DNA of 64,000 nucleotides, from the NCBI GenBank assembly GCA_016706865.1, contig JADJIS010000003.1, positions 868,001 to 932,000 on the forward strand. The letters are read 5' to 3'. Source of the stretch: Bacteroidota bacterium (GTDB lineage Bacteria > Bacteroidota > Bacteroidia > Chitinophagales > BACL12). The position numbers and the translations under genes are program-made. The first letter of the stretch is position 1. Every line of letters begins with the position of its first letter. The notes under the pieces are model-generated. The model did no database searches, was not told the DNA's origin, and was given only the letters and a program-made list of their open reading frames with translations. Below are positions 53,213-62,067 of this stretch, one piece after another.

Positions 53213-55261
53213 TCATTTCCCGCTTCCGGGTTGTAAAAACGAATATTTCGATCCGTAGTACAACATTTGTTCCGTAAAATTATCGGGATAGGAGACAGTT
53301 ACATCTATCACATTTCCTGCATCATCCATAACGGGAGTTAATAGTGGATTTATAAATCCAAAATAAGGTGGAATATTTAATTTTTCTGATCTTGCTAAAA
53401 CTTCTTTGTGTAAATCCTCGTCAACCTGAACGCCATACGTTTCCACAAGGTCCATTCCGGCTTTAAAATCACCTTCAGATTTTATGCGTTGAATTTCACG
53501 CAATAATTCTCCAAAAAGTTTTCTTAATGCATCATAATCATTTACCACAAAATACGTTTTTCCATTTTCGAATTTTCTTTCTATCACATTACTTGACTTT
53601 CCTTTAGCATAGGCCCAGGCTGCGATCATCTGACGATTGCGCATATGTGATTCTTCCACCGTTTTACCTGGTTCAATTCTGCGCAATTGCACCATTAATC
53701 CGTTGCGGATATAACTGTCGTATTGTGTTTTTCCCACTTCAATATCCGGAATCAAACCCCACTCCACTAATTTAGGATCCATTATATAATATAATCCAAC
53801 GAGATCAGCGCGAGCTTCTTCTAAAACATTTGCGTAATTTTTTAAAGTTTCTTTTGGTGTTCCAATTCCTTTATTAATTTTTCCACTTGCATGACCAATT
53901 ACCTCATGCATTGCAGTATGCATTTTTCCGGAAATAGATCCGAATTTTATTGCTCTTTCTTTTTCTTCCGCACTGTAACAAAATTCATCCAGCATTCCTG
54001 AACTTCCTGCTTGTTCGTAAGCATAACCAATATTTCCCAGGCTTACAGATTTAGAACCAAAATCGGCTCTGATCCAGTTTGCATTTGGTAAATTAACACC
54101 TATGGGAGTAGCAGGAGAGGCATCACCGGCTTCACCGGCAACATTTACAACCTTATAAGAAACACCTACAACCGAATCTTTTTTATGCTCTTTTAAAATT
54201 GGTGATTGGTCTTCAAACCATTGAGCATGCTGCGATAATGTGGACATTCTTTCTGACGCATCAAAATCTTTTAACTCCACTATCGATTCAAATGATCCTC
54301 TAAATCCTAATGGATCATTATATACTTCAATAAAAGAATTGATATAATCAATATCGCCTTCGGTTTCTTTAACCCATTCAATATTATATTCATCCCAGGT
54401 TTTAAGGTCACCGGTTTTATAATAGGAAATGAGCAGATTTAAAGCCTTGGCTTGTTGTGCATTTTCTGCAACGGTTACTGCTTTTTCTAACCAAAAAATT
54501 ATTTGTTTTATAGCAGAACCATACATGCCTTCTGCAATCCATAGTCTTTCTTCAATACCTTTCTCAGTTTTTACTAATTGCGAATTTAATCCGTATGAAA
54601 TTGCTGTGGTATCACTTTTATCTATTATCTTGGAGTAATATTCCTCAGCATCTTTTTGCGAAACATCAACACCATAAAAATTGGTTGCAGAGGTAAGTAA
54701 AAGATCTGCATCAGAATCAAGATTTACTTTTTTATTGTCCAGTTCGGGATCAAACATAATATTGATCACATTTTCTGAAAGTTTAGTATCTGTTGCAATT
54801 AAAAGAGACTTGAAATATTCTTTTGAAAAACCGGGCATTATTTTATCCATGGAATAATGGTGATGAATTCCATTACTGAACCAAACTCTTTTGGTATACA
54901 CTAAAAAGGAACTCCATTCACCGGATGTTTTGCTCCCTGAATATTTGGTAACAATATTTTCCAGTGCTTTTCTTATCTCCAGATTATGCCTGTAATTCTG
55001 ATCATAAATGATATCTCTGCCACAGTATCCTGCCTGCGTAAGGTAGTAAACCAGCGTTTTTTGTTTAACAGTTAACTTTTCCCATCCCGGAATGGTATAT
55101 CTCAAAATTCCAAGATCTGCAAATTGTTCTGTTTGCCAGGTAAAACTGTCGCCAAGAATGTCTTCTGCCTGGCCTTTACCGCTTGTAAGTATTTGTTCGG
55201 GCTGCTGAGCGATGAGTTGCAGCGATGTAAATGCAATAAATAATACTATTAATTTTTTCAT
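53213..55261 (-). CDS. Dipeptidyl peptidase III-like zinc peptidase, M49 family, exported
   Basis: 682 residues from ATG 55261 (MKKLIVLFIAFTSLQLIAQ), with a signal peptide (about 1-19). The M49 zinc motif HExxGH is present as HEVIGH near residue 450, and the second-site Glu as EEARAD (EExRAD) near 490. M49 enzymes release dipeptides from the N-terminus. The exported form differs from the cytosolic mammalian enzyme, and resembles the secreted DPP III of Bacteroides. The stop is followed by GATTCACG-type repeats. Confidence 0.9.
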   Translation of the reverse strand: MKKLIVLFIAFTSLQLIAQQPEQILTSGKGQAEDILGDSFTWQTEQFADLGILRYTIPGWEKLTVKQKTLVYYLTQAGYCGRDIIYDQNYRHNLEIRKALENIVTKYSGSKTSGEWSSFLVYTKRVWFSNGIHHHYSMDKIMPGFSKEYFKSLLIATDTKLSENVINIMFDPELDNKKVNLDSDADLLLTSATNFYGVDVSQKDAEEYYSKIIDKSDTTAISYGLNSQLVKTEKGIEERLWIAEGMYGSAIKQIIFWLEKAVTVAENAQQAKALNLLISYYKTGDLKTWDEYNIEWVKETEGDIDYINSFIEVYNDPLGFRGSFESIVELKDFDASERMSTLSQHAQWFEDQSPILKEHKKDSVVGVSYKVVNVAGEAGDASPATPIGVNLPNANWIRADFGSKSVSLGNIGYAYEQAGSSGMLDEFCYSAEEKERAIKFGSISGKMHTAMHEVIGHASGKINKGIGTPKETLKNYANVLEEARADLVGLYYIMDPKLVEWGLIPDIEVGKTQYDSYIRNGLMVQLRRIEPGKTVEESHMRNRQMIAAWAYAKGKSSNVIERKFENGKTYFVVNDYDALRKLFGELLREIQRIKSEGDFKAGMDLVETYGVQVDEDLHKEVLARSEKLNIPPYFGFINPLLTPVMDDAGNVIDVTVSYPDNFTEQMLYYGSKYSFLQPGSGK

Positions 55262-55470
55262 TAGTTCATTTTTCTGTGATTGCAAATTTCGTCAAATCGG
55301 AGCAAAAGTTATAATTCCTTGTGATTTTAGAGGATTTAGTGATTCCAAACGCCATTTTAAGCATCCCATGGCTCAAGTGTTTTGTAACTAAAAAATAATA
55401 ATTGTTAAATTGCGTTATTATTATCAATTATTCCAAATTATTGGTAACTTTAAACTCTAAATCTATAAAT

Positions 55471-55785
55471 ATGAATCTTAAAACATTATTAGCTACTCTA
55501 ACCCTTGTTTTTATAGTAGGAATTTCAATTTGGGCGATGACGGCCACAACTGCAGGTGCAGAACATAATAATTCAGCTGCAACGGAGCAAATGGGTTCTG
55601 AAAAACCTGCTCATTGCGATCCATCAAATTGTACACCTGATCAAGCAGCAAAATGTCCTTATGGCAACAAAGCACAAATGAGCACAACTGCCAATGCTAA
55701 ATCAGATAATATTTGTCCTGAAACAAAAGAATGTCCTCCCTCAAAATGTAATACTTCCGCTAAATCGGAAAAGGCTACATTATAA
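55471..55785 (+). CDS. Small exported Cys-rich protein of unknown function
   Basis: 104 residues from ATG 55471. One N-terminal hydrophobic segment (LLATLTLVFIVGISIWAM) acts as a signal or anchor. The mature part is Ser/Ala/Thr-rich with nine Cys in short CxxxxC-like spacings (AHCDPSNCTPDQAAKCPYG; NICPETKECPPSKCN). It may bind metal or be disulfide-bonded. No family recognised. A good terminator follows. Confidence 0.6.
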   Translation: MNLKTLLATLTLVFIVGISIWAMTATTAGAEHNNSAATEQMGSEKPAHCDPSNCTPDQAAKCPYGNKAQMSTTANAKSDNICPETKECPPSKCNTSAKSEKATL

Positions 55786-55808
55786 TTATTTAATAATATT
55801 TAATTTAC

Positions 55809-55838
55809 AAAACAACCGCAGATTTCTACGGTTGTTTT
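55809..55838 (+). terminator. Intrinsic terminator after the small Cys-rich gene
   Basis: AAAACAACCG pairs with CGGTTGTTTT around CAGATTTCTA. Confidence 0.8.
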
Positions 55839-55851
55839 AGTTTGTACCACT

Positions 55852-55935
55852 ACTGAGACCCTCGCTGTGAGCGAGAGCCTCAGTAATCAAAGTGCCGCAG
55901 CAGTGTCTTCACCAGGAATTAATCTGCAGCATCTC
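55852..55935. repeat. GAG-family hairpin followed by a GCAGTGTCTTCACC copy
   Basis: ACTGAGACCCTCGCT and AGCGAGAGCCTCAGT form a hairpin (55852-55884). Directly downstream, CCGCAGCAGTGTCTTCACC (55896) is a copy of the family at 36407. The rest of the gap to 56163 has CACTGTCGGGGCAGTG at about 56018 and nothing else seen. Confidence 0.85.
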
Positions 55936-56163
55936 ACCGTTTTAGTGAGGAGGAAATATATACTTGTAATTAAAATAAATTAATTAAAATATCTTAAATT
56001 ATTTTCCTGTGAAAACACTGTCGGGGCAGTGCTCTACGAAACCCTGCTACACCAGGATTGGCAAGTAAAAATCATAGTTTAGTTTAACGAATATCACTAT
56101 TTGCAAGTAACTTAATCCTTTATTTTACAGAGAAATAAGTTCTAAACAAAATAAATTAAACAT

Positions 56164-56700
56164 ATGAAAAAGTCAACATATTTAATGTTATTGATGCTCG
56201 GCATCTTTGCATTTACAAATTCGTGCAAAAAAAGTATTTTGGATGTAAATGAGGAGTTTTATATCAGCACCTCTATGGTTGTTGTGGGTTCAAATGCAGC
56301 GTTTACGGGTGAAGAATTACTGGATGCAGTGGCTGAAAGTGATCTCATAGATAAATATGCATCACATATTAAATCGATTGAAATATTGGAAGTTAAATAT
56401 TATGTTTCTTACTTTAATGGTACTTTAACACAGAAAATAAACAATGGTGTATTTAGTATTGCAGATGCAAATGGAAATGGTGTTTATCAGATGGCAAGTG
56501 TGAGTGATATCAACCTTTCACAAGCAACGATAGAGAGTGCATTAAGCTTTAATCAAACTGCAGTAGATAAATTATCTGACCTCATAAAAAACGATCCGCA
56601 CAAAGCCATGGTTTATTTATCGGGAGATGTAAATGAAACACCCGTAGATTTTATAGTTACTCTAAAATTTAAAATTAAAATGGTGGCAGAAGTAATTTAG
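56164..56700 (+). CDS. Putative lipoprotein of unknown function
   Basis: 178 residues with a lipoprotein signal (MKKSTYLMLLMLGIFAFTNSC) ending at Cys21. The mature domain is mixed alpha/beta (TSMVVVGSNAAFTGEELLDAVAES; IEILEVKYYVSYFNG) with no motif I can name. It ends before a terminator at 56767. Monocistronic. Confidence 0.65.
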   Translation: MKKSTYLMLLMLGIFAFTNSCKKSILDVNEEFYISTSMVVVGSNAAFTGEELLDAVAESDLIDKYASHIKSIEILEVKYYVSYFNGTLTQKINNGVFSIADANGNGVYQMASVSDINLSQATIESALSFNQTAVDKLSDLIKNDPHKAMVYLSGDVNETPVDFIVTLKFKIKMVAEVI

Positions 56701-56766
56701 AAGACATCTCCGGTTTCATACATTTAGTGAAACACACATAGTATTTAGGGTTCTTGGGTTTTAAAT

Positions 56767-56797
56767 AAATGCCGGCTGTAAATGCCGGCATTTTATT
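56767..56797 (+). terminator. Intrinsic terminator after the lipoprotein gene
   Basis: AAATGCCGGC pairs with GCCGGCATTT around TGTAAAT, with a T-rich tail. A second GAG-family hairpin (ACTGAGACCTTCGCT, AGCGAGAGTCTAAGT) lies at 56827-56860. Confidence 0.85.
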
Positions 56798-56961
56798 AAA
56801 GTTTCCGTTAAAATAGTTTGTTCCACTACTGAGACCTTCGCTGGTAGCGAGAGTCTAAGTTAACTTGCCAGTATAATTTAATAGTGAATTGCGTTGTGCT
56901 ACAGATTCAAATGTTAATTCCAACCTCGAATCGGAGAACTCTAAATACTAAATACTATATA

Positions 56962-57573
56962 CTATTTCTCATCTTTCCAATGCCATAAATGTAAACATGC
57001 AAAAGTTCTATATGGCTCCCATTTTGCAGATATTTTTAACATTCTTTGCCTCATTTCTTTTTTATCTTCCGCATTTAAATTATACATTTTTATCATCGCA
57101 GATTGTATACCAAAATCATCAACTGCAAATACATCTTCACGACCAAGTGCAAACATCAATAACATTTCAACGGTCCATTTTCCAACTCCTTTAATTTGGG
57201 TTAAATAAGTGATCACTTCTTCATTGCTCATCTTATTTAATTTTTTCGCACTCATGCCATTTTCTATTTCAAAATTTGCAACATTTAAAATATAATTCGC
57301 TTTTGCATTTGATAAACCAATTGCGCGTAAAGTCTCAAATTTGGTTTCCACAATTTGTTTTGCTGTTGGTTCTTTTCCCTTATAAAGTTCAATAAAGCGC
57401 TGGTGAAATACTGCGGCAACTTTAGTAGATAATTGCTGACTCATTATACTATAACATAAATACAAACAGATATTTTTTTCCTGTTTTAATACAAAAGAAT
57501 CTCTGTTATCGATCAGGGTTTTTAACTTTTTGTCTTTGGATAGATGTATTTGATATGCCGACATAAAATTCAT
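56962..57573 (-). CDS. DNA-3-methyladenine glycosylase II (AlkA-like, HhH-GPD)
   Basis: 203 residues with the HhH-GPD signature: helix-hairpin-helix LTQIKGVGKWTVEMLLMFAL near residue 130-150 followed by the catalytic Asp in VFAVDDFGIQ near 158. The enzyme excises alkylated purines such as 3-methyladenine. It is shorter than E. coli AlkA (282) because the N-terminal domain is lacking, as in many bacterial homologues. Divergent from the S9 peptidase gene. Confidence 0.88.
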   Translation of the reverse strand: MNFMSAYQIHLSKDKKLKTLIDNRDSFVLKQEKNICLYLCYSIMSQQLSTKVAAVFHQRFIELYKGKEPTAKQIVETKFETLRAIGLSNAKANYILNVANFEIENGMSAKKLNKMSNEEVITYLTQIKGVGKWTVEMLLMFALGREDVFAVDDFGIQSAMIKMYNLNAEDKKEMRQRMLKISAKWEPYRTFACLHLWHWKDEK

Positions 57574-57661
57574 GAATTATTCAGGCCGCAAATTAAGAAG
57601 ATTCTTGTTTATACTGTCGGGTCAATTATACCTTTTGTATCTTCGCAAAAAACTTTTTTAG

Positions 57662-59710
57662 ATGAAGAAAATTCTTTTTTATACGTTGTTCGTTTTTGTT
57701 TCAGGAAGTGGTTTTTCTCAGGTAATGAGTCCGGAATTGCTTTGGAGCCTCGGAAGGGTAGGGGCAGAAACTATTTCACCCGATGGTAATAATGTTATAT
57801 TCGGTGTAACCAATTATAATATAGAAGCTGGAACTTCTGAAAGAAATCTCTTTAAGGTTGCAACAGATGGTGGAAATCCAGTTCAATTAACAACGGCAAA
57901 AGGAGGGGAGAATGCTGTAATGACATTACCCGGTGGTAAAATGGGTTATATGTTCAATGGACAGATCTGGCAATCGGAATGGGACGGAACCGGAGCAATT
58001 CAACTTACAAAATATGAAGGTGGCCTAAATAATGTGCGTTTTTCGCCAAATGGAATGTATATCATGTATTCCAAAGAGATCAAAATGGATAAAGTGATGG
58101 CTTCAGAAATATATCCTGATCTAACCGGTTCCAATGTGCGTGTTATAAATGATCTTAATTATCGCCATTGGGATACCTGGGAAGACGGTGCATACCAACA
58201 TGTTTTTTATGCGAAGTGGAATAATGGAACTATAACGGAAGAAATTGATATTATGGCGGGACAGAAATTCGATTGTCCTCAAATGCCCTTCGGTGGTACT
58301 GAAGATATGGTTTGGCATCCTGATAGTAAACGTATCGTGTATGTAACAAAACAAAAAACCGGAGCTCAGTATGCTACCAGCACGAATACGGATATTTTCG
58401 TTTACAACCTCGAAACCGGGAAAACACAAAATTTTACGGAGGGAATGATGGGTTACGATACCAATCCAAATTTATCGCCCGACGGAACTAAAATGGCCTG
58501 GTTAAGTATGGAAACTGATGGTTTTGAAGCGGATAAAAACAGATTGTACATCCTTGAGAAAAAAACAGAGACCAAAGTTGATGCAACTGCAAGTTTTGAT
58601 GAATCAATAGATGCTATTCGCTGGAGTTTGGACGGAAAGTTTATATACTTTACAGCACCAATCGACGGAACAATTCAACTTTTTGAATTGGATGTTACCA
58701 ATGTTTTCACCAAAGTAGATGCCGGAGGTAGAAAAGTGAACCCTGTTCGCAAGATCACTAAAGGTGATTTTGATATTACGGGTATTGTTGGTGAAGTTAA
58801 AGGCCAATTAATTGTTACCCGCACCGATATGAACCACGCAACAGAAATTTATAGCATGAATGTCACAACGGGCGATATGACTGCGCTCACAACCACTAAC
58901 AAAAGTCAGTACGACAAGATAAAAATGGGTAAAACCGAACGAAAAATGGTGAAAACCAGCGATGGTAAAGAAATGCTCGTTTGGTTCATTTATCCACCGG
59001 ATTTTGATCCGAATAAAAAATATCCAACCCTTTTATATTGTCAGGGCGGTCCCCAAAGTGCATTAACCCAATTTTATTCCTTCAGATGGAATTTTCAACT
59101 TATGGCTGCAAAAGGTTATATAATTGTTGCTCCTAACAGACGAGGAATGCCGGGACATGGAACTGCCTGGAATGAGGAAATTAGTGGTGATTGGGGCGGA
59201 CAAGCAATTAGAGATTATTACAGCGCAATAGATTACGCTAAAACGCTTCCATATGTTGATGGTGAAAGATGCGGTGCTGTTGGAGCAAGTTATGGTGGCT
59301 ATAGCGTTTACATGATGGCCGGAACACATAACGGACGATTCAAATCCTTCATTGCTCACGACGGATTGTTTAACCTGAGTTCATTTTATGGAACCACAGA
59401 GGAAGTTTGGTTTTCCGACTGGGATATGGGTGGACCTTACTGGGAAGCTGGTGAACACCAAAAAAGTTATAGCGACTTCAACCCTATTAATTTTGTAGCT
59501 AATTGGAACACTCCAATTTTGATCTACCAAGGCGGAAAAGATTTCAGAACTACAGAAGATCAGGCGTTTCAAGCATTTCAGGCCGCTCAGCTACGCGGAA
59601 TCAAGTCGAGATTCGTGTATTTGCCCGACGAAAACCATTGGGTGCTGAAATGCCACAATGCATTAGCCTGGCAGCGCGAGTTTTACAAGTGGTTGGAAGA
59701 AACCTTGTAG
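57662..59710 (+). CDS. S9 family prolyl oligopeptidase-like serine peptidase
   Basis: 682 residues. Signal peptide (1-19, GSGFSQ). A seven-bladed-type N-terminal propeller (WDGTGAIQLTKYEGGLNN; DTNPNLSPDGTKMAWLSM) precedes an alpha/beta hydrolase domain. The triad is Ser in GASYGGYS near residue 543, Asp in YQGGKDFR near 623, and His in DENHWV near 658. It resembles DPP4/acylaminoacyl-peptidase homologues that work in the periplasm. A terminator follows at 59727. Confidence 0.92.
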   Translation: MKKILFYTLFVFVSGSGFSQVMSPELLWSLGRVGAETISPDGNNVIFGVTNYNIEAGTSERNLFKVATDGGNPVQLTTAKGGENAVMTLPGGKMGYMFNGQIWQSEWDGTGAIQLTKYEGGLNNVRFSPNGMYIMYSKEIKMDKVMASEIYPDLTGSNVRVINDLNYRHWDTWEDGAYQHVFYAKWNNGTITEEIDIMAGQKFDCPQMPFGGTEDMVWHPDSKRIVYVTKQKTGAQYATSTNTDIFVYNLETGKTQNFTEGMMGYDTNPNLSPDGTKMAWLSMETDGFEADKNRLYILEKKTETKVDATASFDESIDAIRWSLDGKFIYFTAPIDGTIQLFELDVTNVFTKVDAGGRKVNPVRKITKGDFDITGIVGEVKGQLIVTRTDMNHATEIYSMNVTTGDMTALTTTNKSQYDKIKMGKTERKMVKTSDGKEMLVWFIYPPDFDPNKKYPTLLYCQGGPQSALTQFYSFRWNFQLMAAKGYIIVAPNRRGMPGHGTAWNEEISGDWGGQAIRDYYSAIDYAKTLPYVDGERCGAVGASYGGYSVYMMAGTHNGRFKSFIAHDGLFNLSSFYGTTEEVWFSDWDMGGPYWEAGEHQKSYSDFNPINFVANWNTPILIYQGGKDFRTTEDQAFQAFQAAQLRGIKSRFVYLPDENHWVLKCHNALAWQREFYKWLEETL

Positions 59711-59726
59711 ATCTAGTAATACTTTT

Positions 59727-59766
59727 TAAAATGCCTTTGCAACTACAAATTGTAAAGGCATTTTTT
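59727..59766 (+). terminator. Intrinsic terminator after the S9 peptidase gene
   Basis: AAAATGCCTTTGCA pairs with TGTAAAGGCATTTTTT (one mismatch) around ACTACAAAT. Confidence 0.88.
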
Positions 59767-59906
59767 ATGAAATTTCGGGGATAACTTTCAGTAAATGTGT
59801 TTCTATTTCCAGTGAATATTTCCATGTATTTTCCACTCAGCTAAATAAGAAATTACTCTGTGAACCTGATACAATATAGTCTGTATGCATATATCATATA
59901 TATTAA

Positions 59907-59999
59907 TTGTTAATCAATGGCAAAATTGTATATTGTTAGATATCAATGTTTTAGGTAATATTATTTGCCCATAATGTACTTGCGTTATGTTAATGCAGC
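59907..59999. repeat. Possible second attC-like palindrome, partly degenerate
   Basis: GCCCATAATG, then TTGCGTTATGTTAATGC (59970-59999), matches the outer arm of the palindrome at 60436-60617. A weaker counterpart GTTAATCAATGGC lies at about 59910. It flanks the small gene at 60119-60385 on its downstream side. Confidence 0.4.
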
Positions 60000-60118
60000 T
60001 ATCGCAATCAAGGTTAAAATCTTAAAAGCGTGGCTTGTGTTGTTTGTATTTATTTACTCACCTGCAAAAAGAATGAGAATGTATTGGGAATATTGCGAAA
60101 AAGTTACAATTAATGAGT

Positions 60119-60385
60119 CTAACGTGCTTGGAATTTTAAAGCTTTTCCGACTAAATAAACTATCTCGTTCCGAATGGTATCGTCTTTACAATTACAATGC
60201 AAAACGTAGCCGAGTGGATGTCCGTTTTCTATCGTCACCACAAGGTCAAGACCTTTTGAAAGGTCAGAAAGTTTACTCTCAATTAATTTAAACTGCTCAT
60301 TATGTAAATGCTCATGAACGTTTATAAATGAGTATGGCTCTGTTTCGTCTTTTGAATATGTTAAGTTATTTACGATAGTTACCAT
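60119..60385 (-). CDS. Small protein of unknown function
   Basis: 88 residues from ATG 60385 (MVTIVNNLTYSKDETEPYSF). It looks globular and mixed alpha/beta (FKLIESKLSDLSKGLDLVVTIENGHPLGYVLHCNCKDDTIRNEIVYL) with two Cys. There is no signal peptide. I prefer this strand to the overlapping frame on the other strand, whose product has an uneven composition. It is flanked by attC-like palindromes on both sides, which suggests a mobile cassette. Confidence 0.5.
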   Translation of the reverse strand: MVTIVNNLTYSKDETEPYSFINVHEHLHNEQFKLIESKLSDLSKGLDLVVTIENGHPLGYVLHCNCKDDTIRNEIVYLVGKALKFQAR

Positions 60386-60435
60386 TTAATGTAGCGCAGG
60401 GTTTAAGATATTAACCTTCTTCCCTAAAAAGTGCT

Positions 60436-60617
60436 GCTTAACATAACGGCTAATTATGGGTAAGGAGCGGTTTCGGGTAAAGGGTTGTTATTTAAAATTC
60501 AAAAATAATCATTAATCCTTTAAATAACAACCCTTTACCCGAAAAAATAATTTACCAATGAAAAATAAACTAACCAAATTATTTAGCTACTTGCCCATAA
60601 TTAATATTATGTTAAGT
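60436..60617. repeat. 182-bp palindromic element, attC- or MITE-like
   Basis: The outer arms are GCTTAACATAA...TTATGGGTAAG (60436-60463) and CTTGCCCATAATT...TTATGTTAAGT (60590-60617). The inner arms are CGGGTAAAGGGTTGTTATTTAAA (60473-60495) and its exact complement (60519-60542). The outermost bases fit the RYYYAAC / GTTRRRY core boxes of integron attC sites, with an unpaired 4-nt segment in the position of the central spacer. Length exceeds the usual 57-141 bp of attC. Confidence 0.6.
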
Positions 60618-60704
60618 AGGCGTTTCTCTCGCCCCGCCACAGGTCTGTATTACGTGCTGTATTATGTGATTTTTGTACGGTAGTATTGTGGGAAATAACC
60701 ACAC

Positions 60705-61202
60705 ATGACCAGTGAAGAAAAAGCAATAGAGTCAATCAATTTGCAATTGAGCAAACTTAAAACTATTGACGACTATAGCGATTCTTGGAAATTCATAACA
60801 GCGGAGAAATTAAAAAAGTATTTAGGAGAAAAATCGCTTATATATTCCTTTGTTGCCCAATTCACGCCTGATGCTAATATATCTTTCCATTCAAGCGGTT
60901 CGATTAGAATAAAATTAAGGAATGATAATATTGAAATCGTAAAAAATCACTTGCGAGATGCAATTGCATTTATCGAAGAAAACGGGTTGCACTACGAACC
61001 GAAACCACAAAAAGAAAATTTATTTAGTGGGCTAAATAACTGGAAAATTTTACTATCATTTATTGCAGTTATTGGCTTTACTATTACAACTACAATTGGA
61101 ATCTACGACTGGCTATCTTCTTCCAGACCTAACCCCACGTCTATACCCGAAAATATCCCCAATAAGGTAGAAAAGGATAGCACAGAAAATAACCATCAAT
61201 AA
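60705..61202 (+). CDS. Orphan protein with C-terminal membrane anchor (first of a pair)
   Basis: 165 residues (MTSEEKAIESINLQLSKLKT). A soluble N-terminal part (about 1-110, helical with a beta segment SIRIKLRNDNIEIV) is followed by one membrane helix (about 114-136, ILLSFIAVIGFTITTTIGIY) and a short Ser/Pro/Asn-rich tail. No motif recognised. It is the first gene after the attC-like palindrome and lies 39 bp upstream of a second tail-anchored gene. Confidence 0.6.
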   Translation: MTSEEKAIESINLQLSKLKTIDDYSDSWKFITAEKLKKYLGEKSLIYSFVAQFTPDANISFHSSGSIRIKLRNDNIEIVKNHLRDAIAFIEENGLHYEPKPQKENLFSGLNNWKILLSFIAVIGFTITTTIGIYDWLSSSRPNPTSIPENIPNKVEKDSTENNHQ

Positions 61203-61241
61203 GGAAACTATACACCAAAAATACAAAAAAATAATCACATT

Positions 61242-61709
61242 ATGAGTCTTAAACAAATTAGTGAGTTGCAACTTGAAATGTTAGGAGTTGTAATAGAAAG
61301 GAATAATGAGGGTAACCCAATAACTATTGAGGAGTTTTATAACAGATTCAATAATCATATTGATTATGACGAAGAATACACGGGGATTTACCATGATTAC
61401 ATTATTCCAAACTTTAACATGCCAAATGGAATAACACAGCAATTACTGCCAACTTCGATAGCAGATGAGCTATATAACAGAGAGTTTGAAAGATATAGAA
61501 AATTTGAGCAAAAGGAAATTTTAGAAGATTATAAGGAAAGTTTAGAATTAACAAAGTTAGGACACGAAGTAATTTTAATTAGAAACCAATTGTCAGATTA
61601 CGAGGCAACTAAAAAACAAGCATCAAAGGCTATCAAAATAGCATGGCAATCAGCCTTAATAGCAGCGATATCAGTGATAGCGACATTGATAGATATGCTA
61701 TTTTTTTAG
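61242..61709 (+). CDS. Orphan protein with C-terminal membrane anchor (second of a pair)
   Basis: 155 residues (MSLKQISELQLEMLGVVIER). An acidic N-terminal domain is followed by a long helical segment (REFERYRKFEQKEILEDYKESLELTKLG; probable coiled coil about 78-125) and a terminal membrane helix (about 133-153, SALIAAISVIATLIDMLFF). No signal peptide or motif. Shared orientation, close spacing and the same membrane topology as the upstream gene suggest a two-gene unit. Confidence 0.6.
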   Translation: MSLKQISELQLEMLGVVIERNNEGNPITIEEFYNRFNNHIDYDEEYTGIYHDYIIPNFNMPNGITQQLLPTSIADELYNREFERYRKFEQKEILEDYKESLELTKLGHEVILIRNQLSDYEATKKQASKAIKIAWQSALIAAISVIATLIDMLFF

Positions 61710-61973
61710 CCTTTCTGATTTTATTATCTAATATGATTATTTTGATGTCCTTATCTTCCATAGTTCACAAATAATTTACTCCCTTCACCCCTTCTATCGT
61801 CGTTACGTTCGCGAATATGGCTCTCTCCACGACTGAAAATGCTTTTAGTAGCCCACGCCACCAACCGCATTTACATTTAGAAAATGATTAAGTTTTAATC
61901 TAAAAGGAAAGGATATTTACTTTCTATTATAATTTAAATTATCTGTGAAGATTTAAGTAGAACGTAAATTATT

Positions 61974-62002
61974 TTTGCAACTGTCAAATTAGTTTATCTT
62001 TA
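61974..62002 (+). promoter_or_regulatory. Candidate promoter of the barrel protein gene
   Basis: TTTG (61974-61977), 17 bp, TATCTTTA (61995-62002), one base from TAnnTTTG. A 65-nt leader precedes ATG 62068. The rest of the gap 61710-61973 shows nothing recognisable. Confidence 0.42.
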
Positions 62003-62067
62003 TAATCAAGTTACATAAGATCGGATAAATTTTATCAAGATATTCTTAAACTACTAAACACTTTTTT

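Noticed and set aside
59965..60291. 108-codon frame on the + strand
   Set aside because: It overlaps the more gene-like 60119-60385 frame on the other strand, and starts inside the attC-like repeat.
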